A stretch of DNA of 64,000 nucleotides from an uncultured Vampirovibrio sp. (GTDB lineage: Bacteria; Cyanobacteriota; Vampirovibrionia; Gastranaerophilales; Gastranaerophilaceae), in assembly GCA_910578465.1 (NCBI GenBank), contig CAJTPW010000004.1:1-64000 (forward strand). Direction: 5' to 3'. Below the pieces are notes generated by a model that saw nothing but the letters and a program-made list of their open reading frames with translations, made no database searches and was not told the origin of the DNA. The position numbers and the translations under genes were made by a program. Positions 44,897 through 53,249 of this stretch are shown here, in pieces. How positions within the stretch are numbered: the first letter of the stretch is position 1; each line of letters begins with the position of its first letter.

Positions 44897-45340
44897 TTAT
44901 GCATTTCCTTCTTTTATTTTTTGGGCCTGAGTATTAATAATATCAATATAAATATCTCTTTTCATAATGGCGAATTTATAATTTTTGTCATCTGTGGTTT
45001 TAACTGTGAACGCCACGGGCAAAAAACCTTTTACGTTTGATTTTTCAACGGAAACTATACTGTTATAGGGGATGTCAAAGTTCAAGCCGCCAAAAATCTG
45101 AAATGTGCTTCTAAAAGCTATTCTTTTATTTGTAAATGCAAATTCTCCTGAATTTTGTCCTTCTCCGCCTACTACAAGTTTTTCCCAGTAGTCTCCTTTA
45201 ACGTTCTTTAAAATTTCTTCTCCCTCTGCCAGTTCAAACTGACCGGGATTCAATTTTACGCTTTTGTATATTACATATATAATTCCGATAAAAATTAAAA
45301 ATCCGACAATTTGTCCTAAAATTCCTATCAATAAGTTCAT
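44897..45340 (-). CDS. Membrane-anchored PH/GRAM-like domain protein
   Basis: A 147-aa protein with GGGAGGAA 5 nt before the ATG. One membrane helix (about 3-26) is followed by a beta-rich PH/GRAM-type fold (about 35-130): EEILKNVKGDYWEKL, GEFAFTNKRIAFRST, FDIPYNSIVSVEKSNVKGFLPVAFTVKTTDDKNYKFA. This is the usual layout of small bacterial PH-like proteins of unknown job. It probably faces the cytoplasm. It is followed at once by the nucleotidyltransferase gene. Confidence 0.75.
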   Translation of the reverse strand: MNLLIGILGQIVGFLIFIGIIYVIYKSVKLNPGQFELAEGEEILKNVKGDYWEKLVVGGEGQNSGEFAFTNKRIAFRSTFQIFGGLNFDIPYNSIVSVEKSNVKGFLPVAFTVKTTDDKNYKFAIMKRDIYIDIINTQAQKIKEGNA

Positions 45341-45388
45341 AACTTCCTCCCTAAAATTTCTGTTTCTATAGTATCTCCATAAATTTTA

Positions 45389-46375
45389 TTATTCAATAAC
45401 CAAATCTTTCTTTTCAGGGTAAAATTCAATACTGTTTTTATAAGGATTTAAATATTGTGCCCAGCTGCTGAAAGATGAGGCTGAATATATTCTGTGACAG
45501 CAGGTGTTTAAAAGAGAAAAATCTAAATATCCGTGGTTTTCATCGTTAATATTAATAAAATGTAAATTTGAAATTCCGCTTTCTATCAGGTTTTCTTTTG
45601 CCCAATCTATTCCGTCCGAAAATATAAAAAACTGTGCAGCGTCTTTTTTATCGTTGAATTTTTCGTTTAAAATCCTCATCTTCTCAAGAATAAATTCTTT
45701 TCTTACAACAGGAATTTTAAGTCCGATGTAATCTCCCCTCCGAATATGTACTCCGACAGAATTCTTACAAGCTCTTATCTTTTCTAAAACCTCGGAATTT
45801 TTTTCATCAAGCTCTTCCTTTAAAGTAAAATGCTCTTTCATTTTTTCTCTAAAGTCCTGATTGTAAAATTCTTTAATCGGGGAATAACAATCACAAACAG
45901 CAACATTTCCAATTAATTTTTTCTGCTTGGCAGGTTTTAAATTTTTATTCGAAACAATTTTTAAAATATCTCTGTAAGAGACTGTTTTTGCCATAAGTGC
46001 AGGCGTTTTAAACGGATAGAAATGATATTTTGTACGAATTCTTGTTAAAACTTTGTAGAATGAGTTAAAATACTCTTTTTTGCTGTATTTAATGTTATTT
46101 ATAAGGGAAAAATAAAGACGAAAATCAGTTTCTGCTTTTAAAAAACGTTCAACATCTTCTTTTGAAGCCTGAATAAGGTTTGTGTTAAATTTGTTTAAAA
46201 CAAATGTTCTGTCAATTGTTTCATCTTCCAAAAACAAAAACCTTAAACCAATGTTGTTTGTATTGTTTTTATCCGGTGTTTCTTTATATTCGACAGCATT
46301 AATGTAAATTAGAAACTGTCCGAAGACATAGTTTCCTATTTGGTTTCCTATTCCGCTGTGCGGACAAATCAACAT
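45389..46375 (-). CDS. Glycosyltransferase family 11 (alpha-1,2-fucosyltransferase-like)
   Basis: A 328-aa enzyme. GIGNQIGNYVFGQFL (about 8-22) is the N-terminal GT11 motif, VGVHIRRGDYIG (about 209-220) is the HxRRxD donor-binding motif, and SASSFSSWAQYLNP near the end is typical as well. It would add fucose, or a similar sugar, to a surface glycan. I start at the ATG at 46375; the longer frame (TTG at 46399) lacks a ribosome site and passes a promoter-like AT stretch. It lies 30 bp after the decarboxylase gene, same strand. Confidence 0.85.
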   Translation of the reverse strand: MLICPHSGIGNQIGNYVFGQFLIYINAVEYKETPDKNNTNNIGLRFLFLEDETIDRTFVLNKFNTNLIQASKEDVERFLKAETDFRLYFSLINNIKYSKKEYFNSFYKVLTRIRTKYHFYPFKTPALMAKTVSYRDILKIVSNKNLKPAKQKKLIGNVAVCDCYSPIKEFYNQDFREKMKEHFTLKEELDEKNSEVLEKIRACKNSVGVHIRRGDYIGLKIPVVRKEFILEKMRILNEKFNDKKDAAQFFIFSDGIDWAKENLIESGISNLHFININDENHGYLDFSLLNTCCHRIYSASSFSSWAQYLNPYKNSIEFYPEKKDLVIE

Positions 46376-46429
46376 AGTCTTTATTTTAACATGGTTCAAA
46401 TGTTATGAGCAGTTTGTAACAAAGGATGT

Positions 46430-48103
46430 TTAAACATTACATCTCATTTTAAAGCTGTCAAATGATTGCTTTACAAGTATCGGCACATCATTTTTTTCTG
46501 TAAATATTTCAATATATACAAGTTTTTCTTTTTGCAATGTTTGAGCTTCTAAAAGCGCTTTATTAAGCTCGTTTGAAGTCTTTGCTTCAAAATAGGCAAA
46601 GTCCTTGCTGTTTGCTCCGTATCTTCCTGTTCTGTTTGAGAATAATTCAAGCGCCTTTTTGTAATCCCAGCTTGTAATGTCGTTAAAAGGGTCATCAGGG
46701 TTGTTTGAGAGCACTCTTTCTATCGTATAGCCTTTGTTATTCAAAAGCAGAATAATTGGTTTAACATCAAACTTGAAAAAATTTGCTATCTCCTGAATTG
46801 TAAGCTGGTGAGAGCCTTCGCCCGTAAGGAGGATAAGTCTCTTTGTTTTATCTGCCATAAAAGCACCGAAAGATGCGGGCGTTGCCCAGCCGATTGAGCC
46901 CCACATGGTTTGGCTTATATAGTTTGAATTTTTCTTCAAATTCATTTTTGAAGCGGGGTAGGAAATAATACCTGTTTCTACAGTAATTGTATCGTTTTCT
47001 TTTAAGTATTTTTGAACGATAGGAAAAATTTCATCCGTTTTTATAGGATTATCAGTGGTTTCAATTTCTTCGTAACCTTTTTGAATATTTTCAACATGTG
47101 TTTTCGGAATGATATCGGCATTTAAAAGCGCCTTTATTACATCATCCGCGTAAATATTTTCATATCGAACATCGTCAATTTCGGTGAAATTTCCTTGAAT
47201 ATTAATTCTAAACCTTTCATCAGGAATAAAAGAAAAGGCGAGAGTGTTCAAATCGGCAAAAAGGGTTCCAAATCCGATGACTAAATCCGTTTCTGCGTAG
47301 GCTTTTTGAAAATCCGTATCTGCTAAAATTCCATAGTTTATTCCGATAAAATGCGGGTCGTCTTCATCAATAAGCCCCTTTCCCATTATCATAGAGGTAA
47401 TTCTTATGTTGAATTTATTTATAAATTTATTCACCTCGTTTTGAAGCCTGAATCTTTTCATTAAATAATCCGTTATAATAAGCGGGTTTTTAGCTTTATT
47501 GATAAGTTCAGCTATCTTTTCAACCGCAAGCTTGAGCGCCCTCTCGTCAGATTTTATCTTAATATCGGGAATTTTATCCTCAATTAAATGACTGCAAATA
47601 TCAACAGGCAGAGCCAGATATACGGGCTTTCTAGTTCTTACTATTGTTTCAAAAGCTCTATCTATCTCGTCTTTAGCATTTTCTTCGGTTAAAAATGCAG
47701 TAGTTTCCGTCACATTTGAAAAAGCACGTTCAAAAGCATAATAATCAGGGTTCGAAAAATTATGGTGTAAGGGTGTATTTGCTTTAATAAAGCAGGTTTT
47801 TGGCACACCTGTAATTTTTAAAACAGGAACGTTTTCGCTGTATGCCCCTGCAATGCCGTTTATGGCACTTAATTCTCCTACACCGAATGTTGTTACAACT
47901 GCGCCGAAACCCTTAATTCTTGCGTAGCCGTCTGCAGCATATGAGGCATTCAGCTCGTTTGTTGAATTTATCCAGGTTAAACCGGGGTTTTTTATTATAG
48001 CGTCAAGGATATTAAAATTATAGTCTCCTGGAAGCCCGAAAACCGTATCTATACCAAACTCCATAATTCTTTTTGCCAAGTAATCCGCAACTTTAATTTT
48101 CAT
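46430..48103 (-). CDS. ThDP-dependent pyruvate/indolepyruvate decarboxylase
   Basis: A 557-aa enzyme that decarboxylates a 2-oxo acid to an aldehyde. It matches the Zymomonas PDC residues at the same numbers: D27 (GLPGDYN), E50 (NELNASYAADGYAR), H113-H114 (PLHHNF); E462 (GYTIERVL) equals E473. The ThDP motif runs from GEGSHQ (428-433) to NN (455-456). Substrate can be pyruvate, indolepyruvate or phenylpyruvate. With the Fe-ADH at 50763 it would form an ethanol pathway. PDC-type enzymes are uncommon in bacteria. It is divergent from the copper operon. Confidence 0.88.
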   Translation of the reverse strand: MKIKVADYLAKRIMEFGIDTVFGLPGDYNFNILDAIIKNPGLTWINSTNELNASYAADGYARIKGFGAVVTTFGVGELSAINGIAGAYSENVPVLKITGVPKTCFIKANTPLHHNFSNPDYYAFERAFSNVTETTAFLTEENAKDEIDRAFETIVRTRKPVYLALPVDICSHLIEDKIPDIKIKSDERALKLAVEKIAELINKAKNPLIITDYLMKRFRLQNEVNKFINKFNIRITSMIMGKGLIDEDDPHFIGINYGILADTDFQKAYAETDLVIGFGTLFADLNTLAFSFIPDERFRINIQGNFTEIDDVRYENIYADDVIKALLNADIIPKTHVENIQKGYEEIETTDNPIKTDEIFPIVQKYLKENDTITVETGIISYPASKMNLKKNSNYISQTMWGSIGWATPASFGAFMADKTKRLILLTGEGSHQLTIQEIANFFKFDVKPIILLLNNKGYTIERVLSNNPDDPFNDITSWDYKKALELFSNRTGRYGANSKDFAYFEAKTSNELNKALLEAQTLQKEKLVYIEIFTEKNDVPILVKQSFDSFKMRCNV

Positions 48104-48257
48104 TTTGTTAATGCTCCTAAAACTCTACGCGACAGCGCTATTTTTAATTTTTTTACTACAATTGTAATATAAAAAAAACACAATGCAAGCAATAATAAAA
48201 TATAAAGAAGCTGTGGTCTTAAAATCCGCCACTTGAACAAACCCCAATAAAATGTCC

Positions 48258-48286
48258 TTGACAGATATACCCAGATGGGGTATATT
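48258..48286 (+). promoter_or_regulatory. Consensus promoter with CsoR-type operator in its spacer
   Basis: TTGACA (48258-48263), a 17-bp spacer and TATATT (48281-48286) form a strong sigma-70 promoter. The spacer and -10 are made of the dyad TATACCC-N5-GGGTATA (48266-48284), which has the ACCC...GGGT half-sites known for CsoR/FrmR-family repressors. Binding here would block polymerase. Confidence 0.85.
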
Positions 48287-48300
48287 GTGAATATAGATAA

Positions 48301-48317
48301 ATACCCCATAGGGGTAT
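48301..48317 (+). promoter_or_regulatory. Second CsoR-type operator
   Basis: ATACCCC-ATA-GGGGTAT is a perfect 7-bp-arm palindrome just after the transcription start and 24 bp before the metallothionein start codon. Together with the upstream dyad (centres 34 bp apart) it suggests cooperative repression by two CsoR tetramers. Confidence 0.85.
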
Positions 48318-48341
48318 ATAGAATATGCAAGGAGAATTATT

Positions 48342-48467
48342 ATGTCAAAATGCACAAACCCCCACTGCAAATGCCCGAACTGTACCTGCGGTGACAATTG
48401 TCAATGTACCGAAGATGAATGCAAATGCCCGTCCGAATGTCATACACCAAAAAAAGAAGCTGAATAA
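48342..48467 (+). CDS. Metallothionein-like 41-aa cysteine-rich protein
   Basis: A 41-aa protein with ten cysteines: MSKCTNPHCKCPNCTCGDNC, then QCTEDECKCPSECHTPKKEAE. C-x-C and C-x-x-C pairs plus two histidines fit a bacterial metallothionein. GGAG lies 7 nt before the ATG. The promoter carries two CsoR-type sites and the next gene is a CsoR with copper-type ligands, so the likely metal is Cu(I), with storage or detoxification as the role. It is the first gene of the operon. Confidence 0.88.
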   Translation: MSKCTNPHCKCPNCTCGDNCQCTEDECKCPSECHTPKKEAE

Positions 48468-48468
48468 G

Positions 48469-48491
48469 GGGGCTTTGTGCTCCTTTTTTAA
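48469..48491 (+). terminator. Weak hairpin with T-tract after the metallothionein gene
   Basis: GGGGC-TTTGT-GCTCC followed by TTTTTT. The 5-bp stem contains one G-U pair and is weak. It may reduce read-through from the abundant metallothionein message into csoR. Confidence 0.45.
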
Positions 48492-48509
48492 AATGGTATA
48501 ATAAAAGCC

Positions 48510-48797
48510 ATGAAAAAGGATAATAAAAAAGAACACCCTTGCCACAAGGCTGAAATCCCAAGGCTGAACAGGGCCATAGGACAGCTTGAAGGCATTAAAA
48601 AAATGATAGAAGAAAAAAGGTACTGTCCTGATATTATTGTTCAGTTGAAGGCAGCAAGAGCTGCAATTAAACGGGTTGAGAACAATATTTTAAAAACACA
48701 CCTTGAAGATTGCGTTGCTGCCGCTTTTGGGGAAAATGAAGAGGCTAAACAAAAAATAGAAGAAATTAAAAATCTTCTTGATAAAATGCAAAATTAA
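48510..48797 (+). CDS. csoR: CsoR-family copper-sensing repressor
   Basis: A 95-aa helical repressor (DUF156). RLNRAIGQLEGIKKMIEE and DIIVQLKAARAAIKRVENNIL are the family helices. The ligands C39, H64 and C68 keep exactly the 25- and 4-residue spacing of C36-H61-C65 in Mycobacterium CsoR, the Cu(I) set, not the Ni or formaldehyde sets. Metal binding releases the DNA. The operators in front of the metallothionein gene are the likely targets. A ribosome site is not obvious, although the gene follows the metallothionein by 42 bp. Confidence 0.9.
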   Translation: MKKDNKKEHPCHKAEIPRLNRAIGQLEGIKKMIEEKRYCPDIIVQLKAARAAIKRVENNILKTHLEDCVAAAFGENEEAKQKIEEIKNLLDKMQN

Positions 48798-48819
48798 ATC
48801 TTTTGGAAGGAAATTATTA

Positions 48820-49605
48820 ATGAATATTAAACAAATCAGGTGTGCAACATCTGTTATAGTTTTTTTTGACCAAAAATTTCTTATCGACCCTATGTTTGCG
48901 CCAAAGGATTTTTATCCGCCGATACCTATGTGTGCAACTCCTGATTTAAGGTGGCCGATTGCTGATTTGCCTGAAATCTGTGATGAAATTATTAAAGGTA
49001 TTGACGCTGTTATTATGACACATTACCACTCAGATCATTTTGATGAGTTTGCAATTAATATATTGCCTAAAGAAATCAAAGTTTTTGTGCAGGATGAATT
49101 TGACAGAAATGTTTTAGAAGATTTCGGGTTTAAAAATATTGAAATATTAAAAGAAGAGGGCAATGAATTTAACGGTATTAAACTGTACAAAACAAATTGT
49201 ATCCACGGTATAAAAGAAACTACCATGCCGTATTTTGAAATGGTTGGAATTAGGCATGAAGCTATGGGAGTTGTTTTTGAACACAAGCACGAAAAGACAC
49301 TGTACCTTGCAGGGGATACAATTTGGTGTGATTATGTAAAAAATGCAATTGATAAATTTAATCCGGATGTTGCAGTTGTGAATGCGGCGGATGCAAGGCT
49401 TGAAAACAGCGGCTCAATCATTATGGGCAAAAAAGATATTATGGAATTGCACAGATATGCGCCGAATTTAAAAATAATTGCAAGCCATATGGATTGTGTC
49501 GGGCATGCAACGTTAAACAGAAAACAGCTTGGAGAATTTGTCGAAAAAGAAGGTATTGAAAATTTTGTAATGATACCAAAAGATGGTGAGGCCATAGAAA
49601 TATAG
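48820..49605 (+). CDS. Metallo-beta-lactamase-fold hydrolase (UlaG-like)
   Basis: A 261-aa hydrolase. The start is the ATG at 48820 with GGAAGGAAA 8 nt upstream. MTHYHSDHFDEF (about 66-77) is the HxHxDH zinc site, and LAGDTIW (about 164-170) supplies the bridging Asp. The last third contains IASHMDCVGHATLNR with the final His. Substrate is unknown. The gene is 22 bp after csoR and may be read from the copper promoter, but a metal link is only suggested by position. Confidence 0.85.
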   Translation: MNIKQIRCATSVIVFFDQKFLIDPMFAPKDFYPPIPMCATPDLRWPIADLPEICDEIIKGIDAVIMTHYHSDHFDEFAINILPKEIKVFVQDEFDRNVLEDFGFKNIEILKEEGNEFNGIKLYKTNCIHGIKETTMPYFEMVGIRHEAMGVVFEHKHEKTLYLAGDTIWCDYVKNAIDKFNPDVAVVNAADARLENSGSIIMGKKDIMELHRYAPNLKIIASHMDCVGHATLNRKQLGEFVEKEGIENFVMIPKDGEAIEI

Positions 49606-49608
49606 CTT

Positions 49609-50634
49609 CTATATCTGTTTTCTAAACCCAAAATTTGTTGAGATTTTTCTTCCGATTGAAATTATTTTACTTTCAATACAATTTCTGCATTTTGACTCAT
49701 CTTCGTTTATGCAGATTTTATTCGGGTAAATTTCATATTTTTTTCGATAATCACTGATTGTAACGTTTGGCATAACAACGTTTGCCCCTGATTGAAGCGC
49801 AATTATTCTGCCGTTTGGATTAACGGTTTCCATTGCAGTTGTTGCAGGGATATTAATATCGGGCATTAAAAGTCTTGTTATCGCCATAACTTTAAGCGCG
49901 AGCGTGAAATCTCCCTGTGTCGCATCTTTCAGGGGGGTGTTCGGGTGCGGAATAAGAGGGCCTATCCCAATCATATCTGCATTAAGTTCTTTAAAAAACA
50001 AAATATCATCTGCAAGACTTTCTAAAGTTTGGTTTGGAAGTCCGACAAGAACACCCGTCCCCGTTTCATACCCGAGTTTTTTTATGGTTTTCAAGCATTT
50101 TATGCGGTTATCAAGGCTCATTTTCGGGTGAAACTTTTCATATAAAACAGGGTCCGTTGTCTCAATTCGAAGCAAAAACCTGTCTGCGCCCGCCTCTTTT
50201 AAAAGCCTGTAATCCTTTTCATCCATTTCCCCAATGCTTAAAGTTATTGCAGCGCCACATTTTTTGATTTCAGCCACGGTTTTTGCAAGTTTTTCTGCTG
50301 TAAAATACGGATCCTCGCCAGATTGCAGCACGATTGTCCTATATCCCATCTCTACAGCGTTTTTTGCATAGGAAACAATTTCATCTTCAAGGATTCGATA
50401 TCTTTCAATATCTTTATTTTCACACCGAAGCCCGCAATAAAAACAGTTTCTTTTGCAGATGTTTGAAAATTCAATTAAGCCCCTCAAATGGATTTCATCT
50501 CCGACAAACTCATTCCTTACCTTGTCTGCCGCCCTGAAAAGCGCTTCGTTTATATTGTCATCCGCTAAAATGGAGACAATTTCATCCCTTTTTAATTTAT
50601 GGGCTTCAACAGCTTTTAAGATAATATTTTCCAT
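49609..50634 (-). CDS. hydE: [FeFe]-hydrogenase maturase HydE (radical SAM)
   Basis: A 341-aa radical SAM enzyme that helps build the H-cluster of [FeFe] hydrogenase. C60-x3-C64-x2-C67 in FSNICKRNCFYCGLR binds the 4Fe-4S cluster, and QSGEDPYFTAEKLA and IGIGPLIPHPNTPL are typical of HydE/BioB-like barrels. ESKCRNCIESK near the C-terminus may hold a second cluster. I start at the ATG at 50634. TATAAT ends only 7 nt before it and no ribosome site is present, so the message may be leaderless. No hydF, hydG or hydrogenase gene is in the window. Confidence 0.88.
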   Translation of the reverse strand: MENIILKAVEAHKLKRDEIVSILADDNINEALFRAADKVRNEFVGDEIHLRGLIEFSNICKRNCFYCGLRCENKDIERYRILEDEIVSYAKNAVEMGYRTIVLQSGEDPYFTAEKLAKTVAEIKKCGAAITLSIGEMDEKDYRLLKEAGADRFLLRIETTDPVLYEKFHPKMSLDNRIKCLKTIKKLGYETGTGVLVGLPNQTLESLADDILFFKELNADMIGIGPLIPHPNTPLKDATQGDFTLALKVMAITRLLMPDINIPATTAMETVNPNGRIIALQSGANVVMPNVTISDYRKKYEIYPNKICINEDESKCRNCIESKIISIGRKISTNFGFRKQI

Positions 50635-50762
50635 AATAAAAATTATACAATAGTTTAAATTGACCAATTTAAAATTTTAAAAATATGCTACAATTCCTTT
50701 GATGAATAGAAAGGGCTGAAAATTTTGAAAATGCGAGCCCTTAAAAAAGAAAGGATATTGCC

Positions 50763-51971
50763 ATGTGGGAAAAAGATGTAAACATCAATGATGTTAAAGA
50801 AATCCTTACAAAAACCAAGGTGTTTTTCGGTGTCGGTGCAATTAAAAAGATTGATGAAATTGTATCTGCCTTAAAAAACGATGGTGTGGATAAAGTGATT
50901 GTTGTTTCAGGAAAAGGCGCATATAAAATCACAGGCGCCTGGGATTATGTTGAGGAAGCGCTCAAAAAGCACGGTGTGGGGTACGTAAACTATGCAAAAG
51001 TAACTCCGAACCCCACAACGGACGGGATAGATGAAGCCACAAAAATGGCAAAAGATTTCGGTGCAAAAGCTGTAATTGCAATCGGGGGCGGAAGTGCTAT
51101 TGATACGGGAAAATCCGTTGCAATTTTAATGGAATACCCTGAAGAAACAGGTGCAAGCCTTTATGAATATAAGTTTGAAGCAAAAAAAGCGGCACCCGTT
51201 GTTGCAATAAATCTAACCCACGGAACGGGTACGGAAGTGAACCGTTTTGCCGTTGCAACGTTGTTGGAAAAAAATTATAAACCTGCAATAGCATACGATT
51301 GTATTTATCCTCTATATTCAATCGATGACCCTGCTTTAATGACAAAGCTTTCTCCCGCACAAACTCTTTATGTCTCCGTGGACGCTGTAAATCATGTTGT
51401 GGAAGGCGCGACATCAAAAGTGGCTTCTCCCTATGCAATCACCCTTGCAAAAGAGACTATCCGCCTTGTTGCAAAGTATTTGCCGCTTGCAATTAATAAC
51501 CCCGAAGATTTAAACGCAAGATATTTCCTTCTTTATGCTTCCCTCTTGGGCGGTGTGGGGTTTGATAACGGCCTTTTGCACTATACACACGCGCTTGAAC
51601 ATCCGCTTAGCGCTATAAAGCCTGATTTATCCCACGGTCTTGGGCTTGCAATGCTTTTGCCTTCCGTAATTAATTGCATTTACAAAGACAAAGCGGCAAC
51701 TCTTGCTGATATTTTAGAACCTATTGTTCCTAATCTTAAAGGGGAAGCGGATGAAGCCGAGAAGGCCGCAAAAGGTGTTCAAAAGTGGCTTTTTGATATC
51801 GGAATTAAAGAAAAGCTTGAAGATTTGGGCTTTAAAAAGGATGATGTTCAAAAGCTTACAAAACTTGCCTTTGAAACACCATCTCTCGGTATGCTTTTAG
51901 GGCTCGCCCCAAATGAAGCGGATGAGTCGCAGGTGTGCAGAATTTATGAAACATCAATGAAGGCGATATAA
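50763..51971 (+). CDS. Iron-containing alcohol dehydrogenase
   Basis: A 402-aa group III alcohol dehydrogenase. GGGSAIDTGK (about 108-117) binds the NAD(P) phosphates. THGTGTEVNRFAV, then DAVNHVVEGATS and the His residues of LHYTHALEHPLS bind iron. It reduces an aldehyde to an alcohol; ethanol from acetaldehyde is the obvious use with the decarboxylase at 46430. AAAGAAAGGA lies about 7 nt before the ATG, and a terminator follows at 52003. The gene stands alone and divergent from hydE. Confidence 0.93.
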   Translation: MWEKDVNINDVKEILTKTKVFFGVGAIKKIDEIVSALKNDGVDKVIVVSGKGAYKITGAWDYVEEALKKHGVGYVNYAKVTPNPTTDGIDEATKMAKDFGAKAVIAIGGGSAIDTGKSVAILMEYPEETGASLYEYKFEAKKAAPVVAINLTHGTGTEVNRFAVATLLEKNYKPAIAYDCIYPLYSIDDPALMTKLSPAQTLYVSVDAVNHVVEGATSKVASPYAITLAKETIRLVAKYLPLAINNPEDLNARYFLLYASLLGGVGFDNGLLHYTHALEHPLSAIKPDLSHGLGLAMLLPSVINCIYKDKAATLADILEPIVPNLKGEADEAEKAAKGVQKWLFDIGIKEKLEDLGFKKDDVQKLTKLAFETPSLGMLLGLAPNEADESQVCRIYETSMKAI

Positions 51972-52002
51972 CTCCATCATATAGTCCATATCAATATTTT
52001 AA

Positions 52003-52039
52003 CGGCAGGTCGGATTTTTGAATTTGGCCTGTCGTTTTT
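52003..52039 (+). terminator. Rho-independent terminator
   Basis: CGGCAGGTC (52003-52011) pairs with GGCCTGTCG (52026-52034) over 9 bp, including two G-U pairs, followed by TTTTT. Ends the alcohol dehydrogenase transcript. Confidence 0.85.
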
Positions 52040-52071
52040 GCAAAGTAAGATACGAATATGGTATATTCTGA
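52036..52071 (+). promoter_or_regulatory. Promoter of glycosyltransferase gene
   Basis: TTGCAA and TATATT separated by about 18 bp directly after the terminator. The predicted start of transcription (about 52078) lies after the ATG at 52058. This supports the TTG at 52094 as the true start of the gene. Confidence 0.55.
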
Positions 52072-52093
52072 GAACGAAAGAGGTTTTTTAAAA

Positions 52094-52969
52094 TTGTTTA
52101 ATAAAATAAAAAATTATTTTCAAAAAAGCTTGGAAAGAAAGAAAAGAAGGCTTGAATACAAACTTTCTTTTAAAAATAAATTTGAAATCAGCCCTTTTTA
52201 TTCGACAGATTATCAAAACCCTTCTGATATCGACCTTATCACCGTTTCTTTTAATTCCCCGAAACTTATAGATTATCAAATAAGGATGTTTAAAAAATTT
52301 CTTAAAGGAAATTTCAGGCATATAATTTGCGATAATTCAACCAAAAAAGAGGCAGCGGAAGAAATAAAAGAAATCTGTACAAAATACGATGTTTCATACA
52401 TAAGGGTACAGGATAGGAAAACTCCGAACGGATACAGTAATTCTCACGCCATAGCCCTAAATTGGATATGGAAAAATGTTGCAAGAAAAAGAGAGAATAA
52501 TTTTGCCTTTTTAGATCACGACATTTTCCCGATTGAACCGATTGAACCCTTTGAATACGTTAAAGACCACCCTGTTTTTGGAAGATATGTCACGGTGCCT
52601 TCGGGTAAATGGTATATGTGGGCAGGGTTTTCGTTTTTCAACTTTAAAACCGTTCAAAACCTGCCCCTGAATTTTCACAGGTATAAAAAATTCGGTTTTA
52701 TTTCAGTACACGGCAAAAATTGGATGGATACAGGTTCTGCAAACTGGAACTGTCTTTATTCAAAAATCGACAAAAGCAGGCTGAAACAGTATACGGACGG
52801 CTTTTTTGATTTTGTAACGGGAGAGAGAACCGACTGGGGTGCTGAAAATTTTGCACATTATCTGGACGGGAAAAACTGGTTTCATATTTTTGACGGCGGA
52901 AACAGGCTTGATACCGAAGGTGATAGAATCAAGCGGATATACAGTCTGCTTGATAAAATGCTTTTATAA
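52094..52969 (+). CDS. Glycosyltransferase-like protein
   Basis: A 291-aa protein. The N-terminus is a very basic coiled helix (FNKIKNYFQKSLERKKRRLEYK). A GT-A fold follows: DLITVSFNSPKLIDYQI, IICDNST, NGYSNSHAIALNW and FLDHDIFPI, where D-H-D stands for the metal-binding DxD. YMWAGFSFFNF, TDWGAENFAHYLDG and FHIFDGGNR are probably acceptor-site parts. It likely adds a sugar to a cell-surface polymer. I start at TTG 52094 (AGAGG 10 nt upstream) because the longer ATG lies before the predicted transcription start. Confidence 0.7.
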   Translation: MFNKIKNYFQKSLERKKRRLEYKLSFKNKFEISPFYSTDYQNPSDIDLITVSFNSPKLIDYQIRMFKKFLKGNFRHIICDNSTKKEAAEEIKEICTKYDVSYIRVQDRKTPNGYSNSHAIALNWIWKNVARKRENNFAFLDHDIFPIEPIEPFEYVKDHPVFGRYVTVPSGKWYMWAGFSFFNFKTVQNLPLNFHRYKKFGFISVHGKNWMDTGSANWNCLYSKIDKSRLKQYTDGFFDFVTGERTDWGAENFAHYLDGKNWFHIFDGGNRLDTEGDRIKRIYSLLDKMLL

Positions 52970-53001
52970 AGAAATCCTGTAAAAGGTTTTTATAAATGAA
53001 A

Positions 53002-53022
53002 AGCCGCTAAAACTTAGCGGCT
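53002..53022. terminator. Short hairpin after glycosyltransferase gene
   Basis: AGCCGCTAA-AAC-TTAGCGGCT: a perfect 9-bp stem with a 3-nt loop. The T-rich side faces the minus strand, so it is a weak stop for plus-strand reading. Confidence 0.5.
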
Positions 53023-53047
53023 ACTAGACTTGGGGAGGAGGTTTTGA

Positions 53048-53104
53048 GTGAGAGCTCAGTTGCTCTCATACTATTGTTTTCGGCGCATTAATTTTTTTCT
53101 TTAA
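53048..53104 (+). CDS. Possible 18-aa leader peptide
   Basis: A strong ribosome site (GGGGAGGAGG, 53032-53041) is followed 6-7 nt later by GTG and 17 more codons: MRAQLLSYYCFRRINFFL, stop at 53102-53104. It also covers a small hairpin (GAGAGC-N6-GCTCTC). No larger gene uses this ribosome site. It could be a leader peptide or a chance site, upstream of the DNA methyltransferase gene. Confidence 0.25.
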   Translation: MRAQLLSYYCFRRINFFL

Positions 53105-53170
53105 CAATTTGTATTAATATCCTCCAAAAAAATGAGTTTTAACGGGTTTTAAAATTTCTACATTATTAGG

Positions 53171-53235
53171 TTGATTTAAACTACTGAACATTTGTATATA
53201 CTACTCCAATGTAGGAGAAATTTATCCAATATTGG
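53171..53235 (+). promoter_or_regulatory. Promoter and double TCCAAT operator of DNA methyltransferase gene
   Basis: TTGATT (53171-53176) and TATATA (53195-53200) are 18 bp apart. Two dyads follow directly, CTCC-AATGTA-GGAG (53204-53217) and CCAATATTGG (53226-53235). Their TCCAAT parts start exactly 20 bp apart (53205 and 53225). This looks like a repressor site over the start of transcription. Confidence 0.55.
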
Positions 53236-53249
53236 GGAGAAAATAAGAA

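Noticed and set aside
48100..48561. Several hydrophobic minus-strand frames
   Set aside because: They are antisense to the copper promoter, metallothionein and csoR start; the plus-strand reading explains the region fully.
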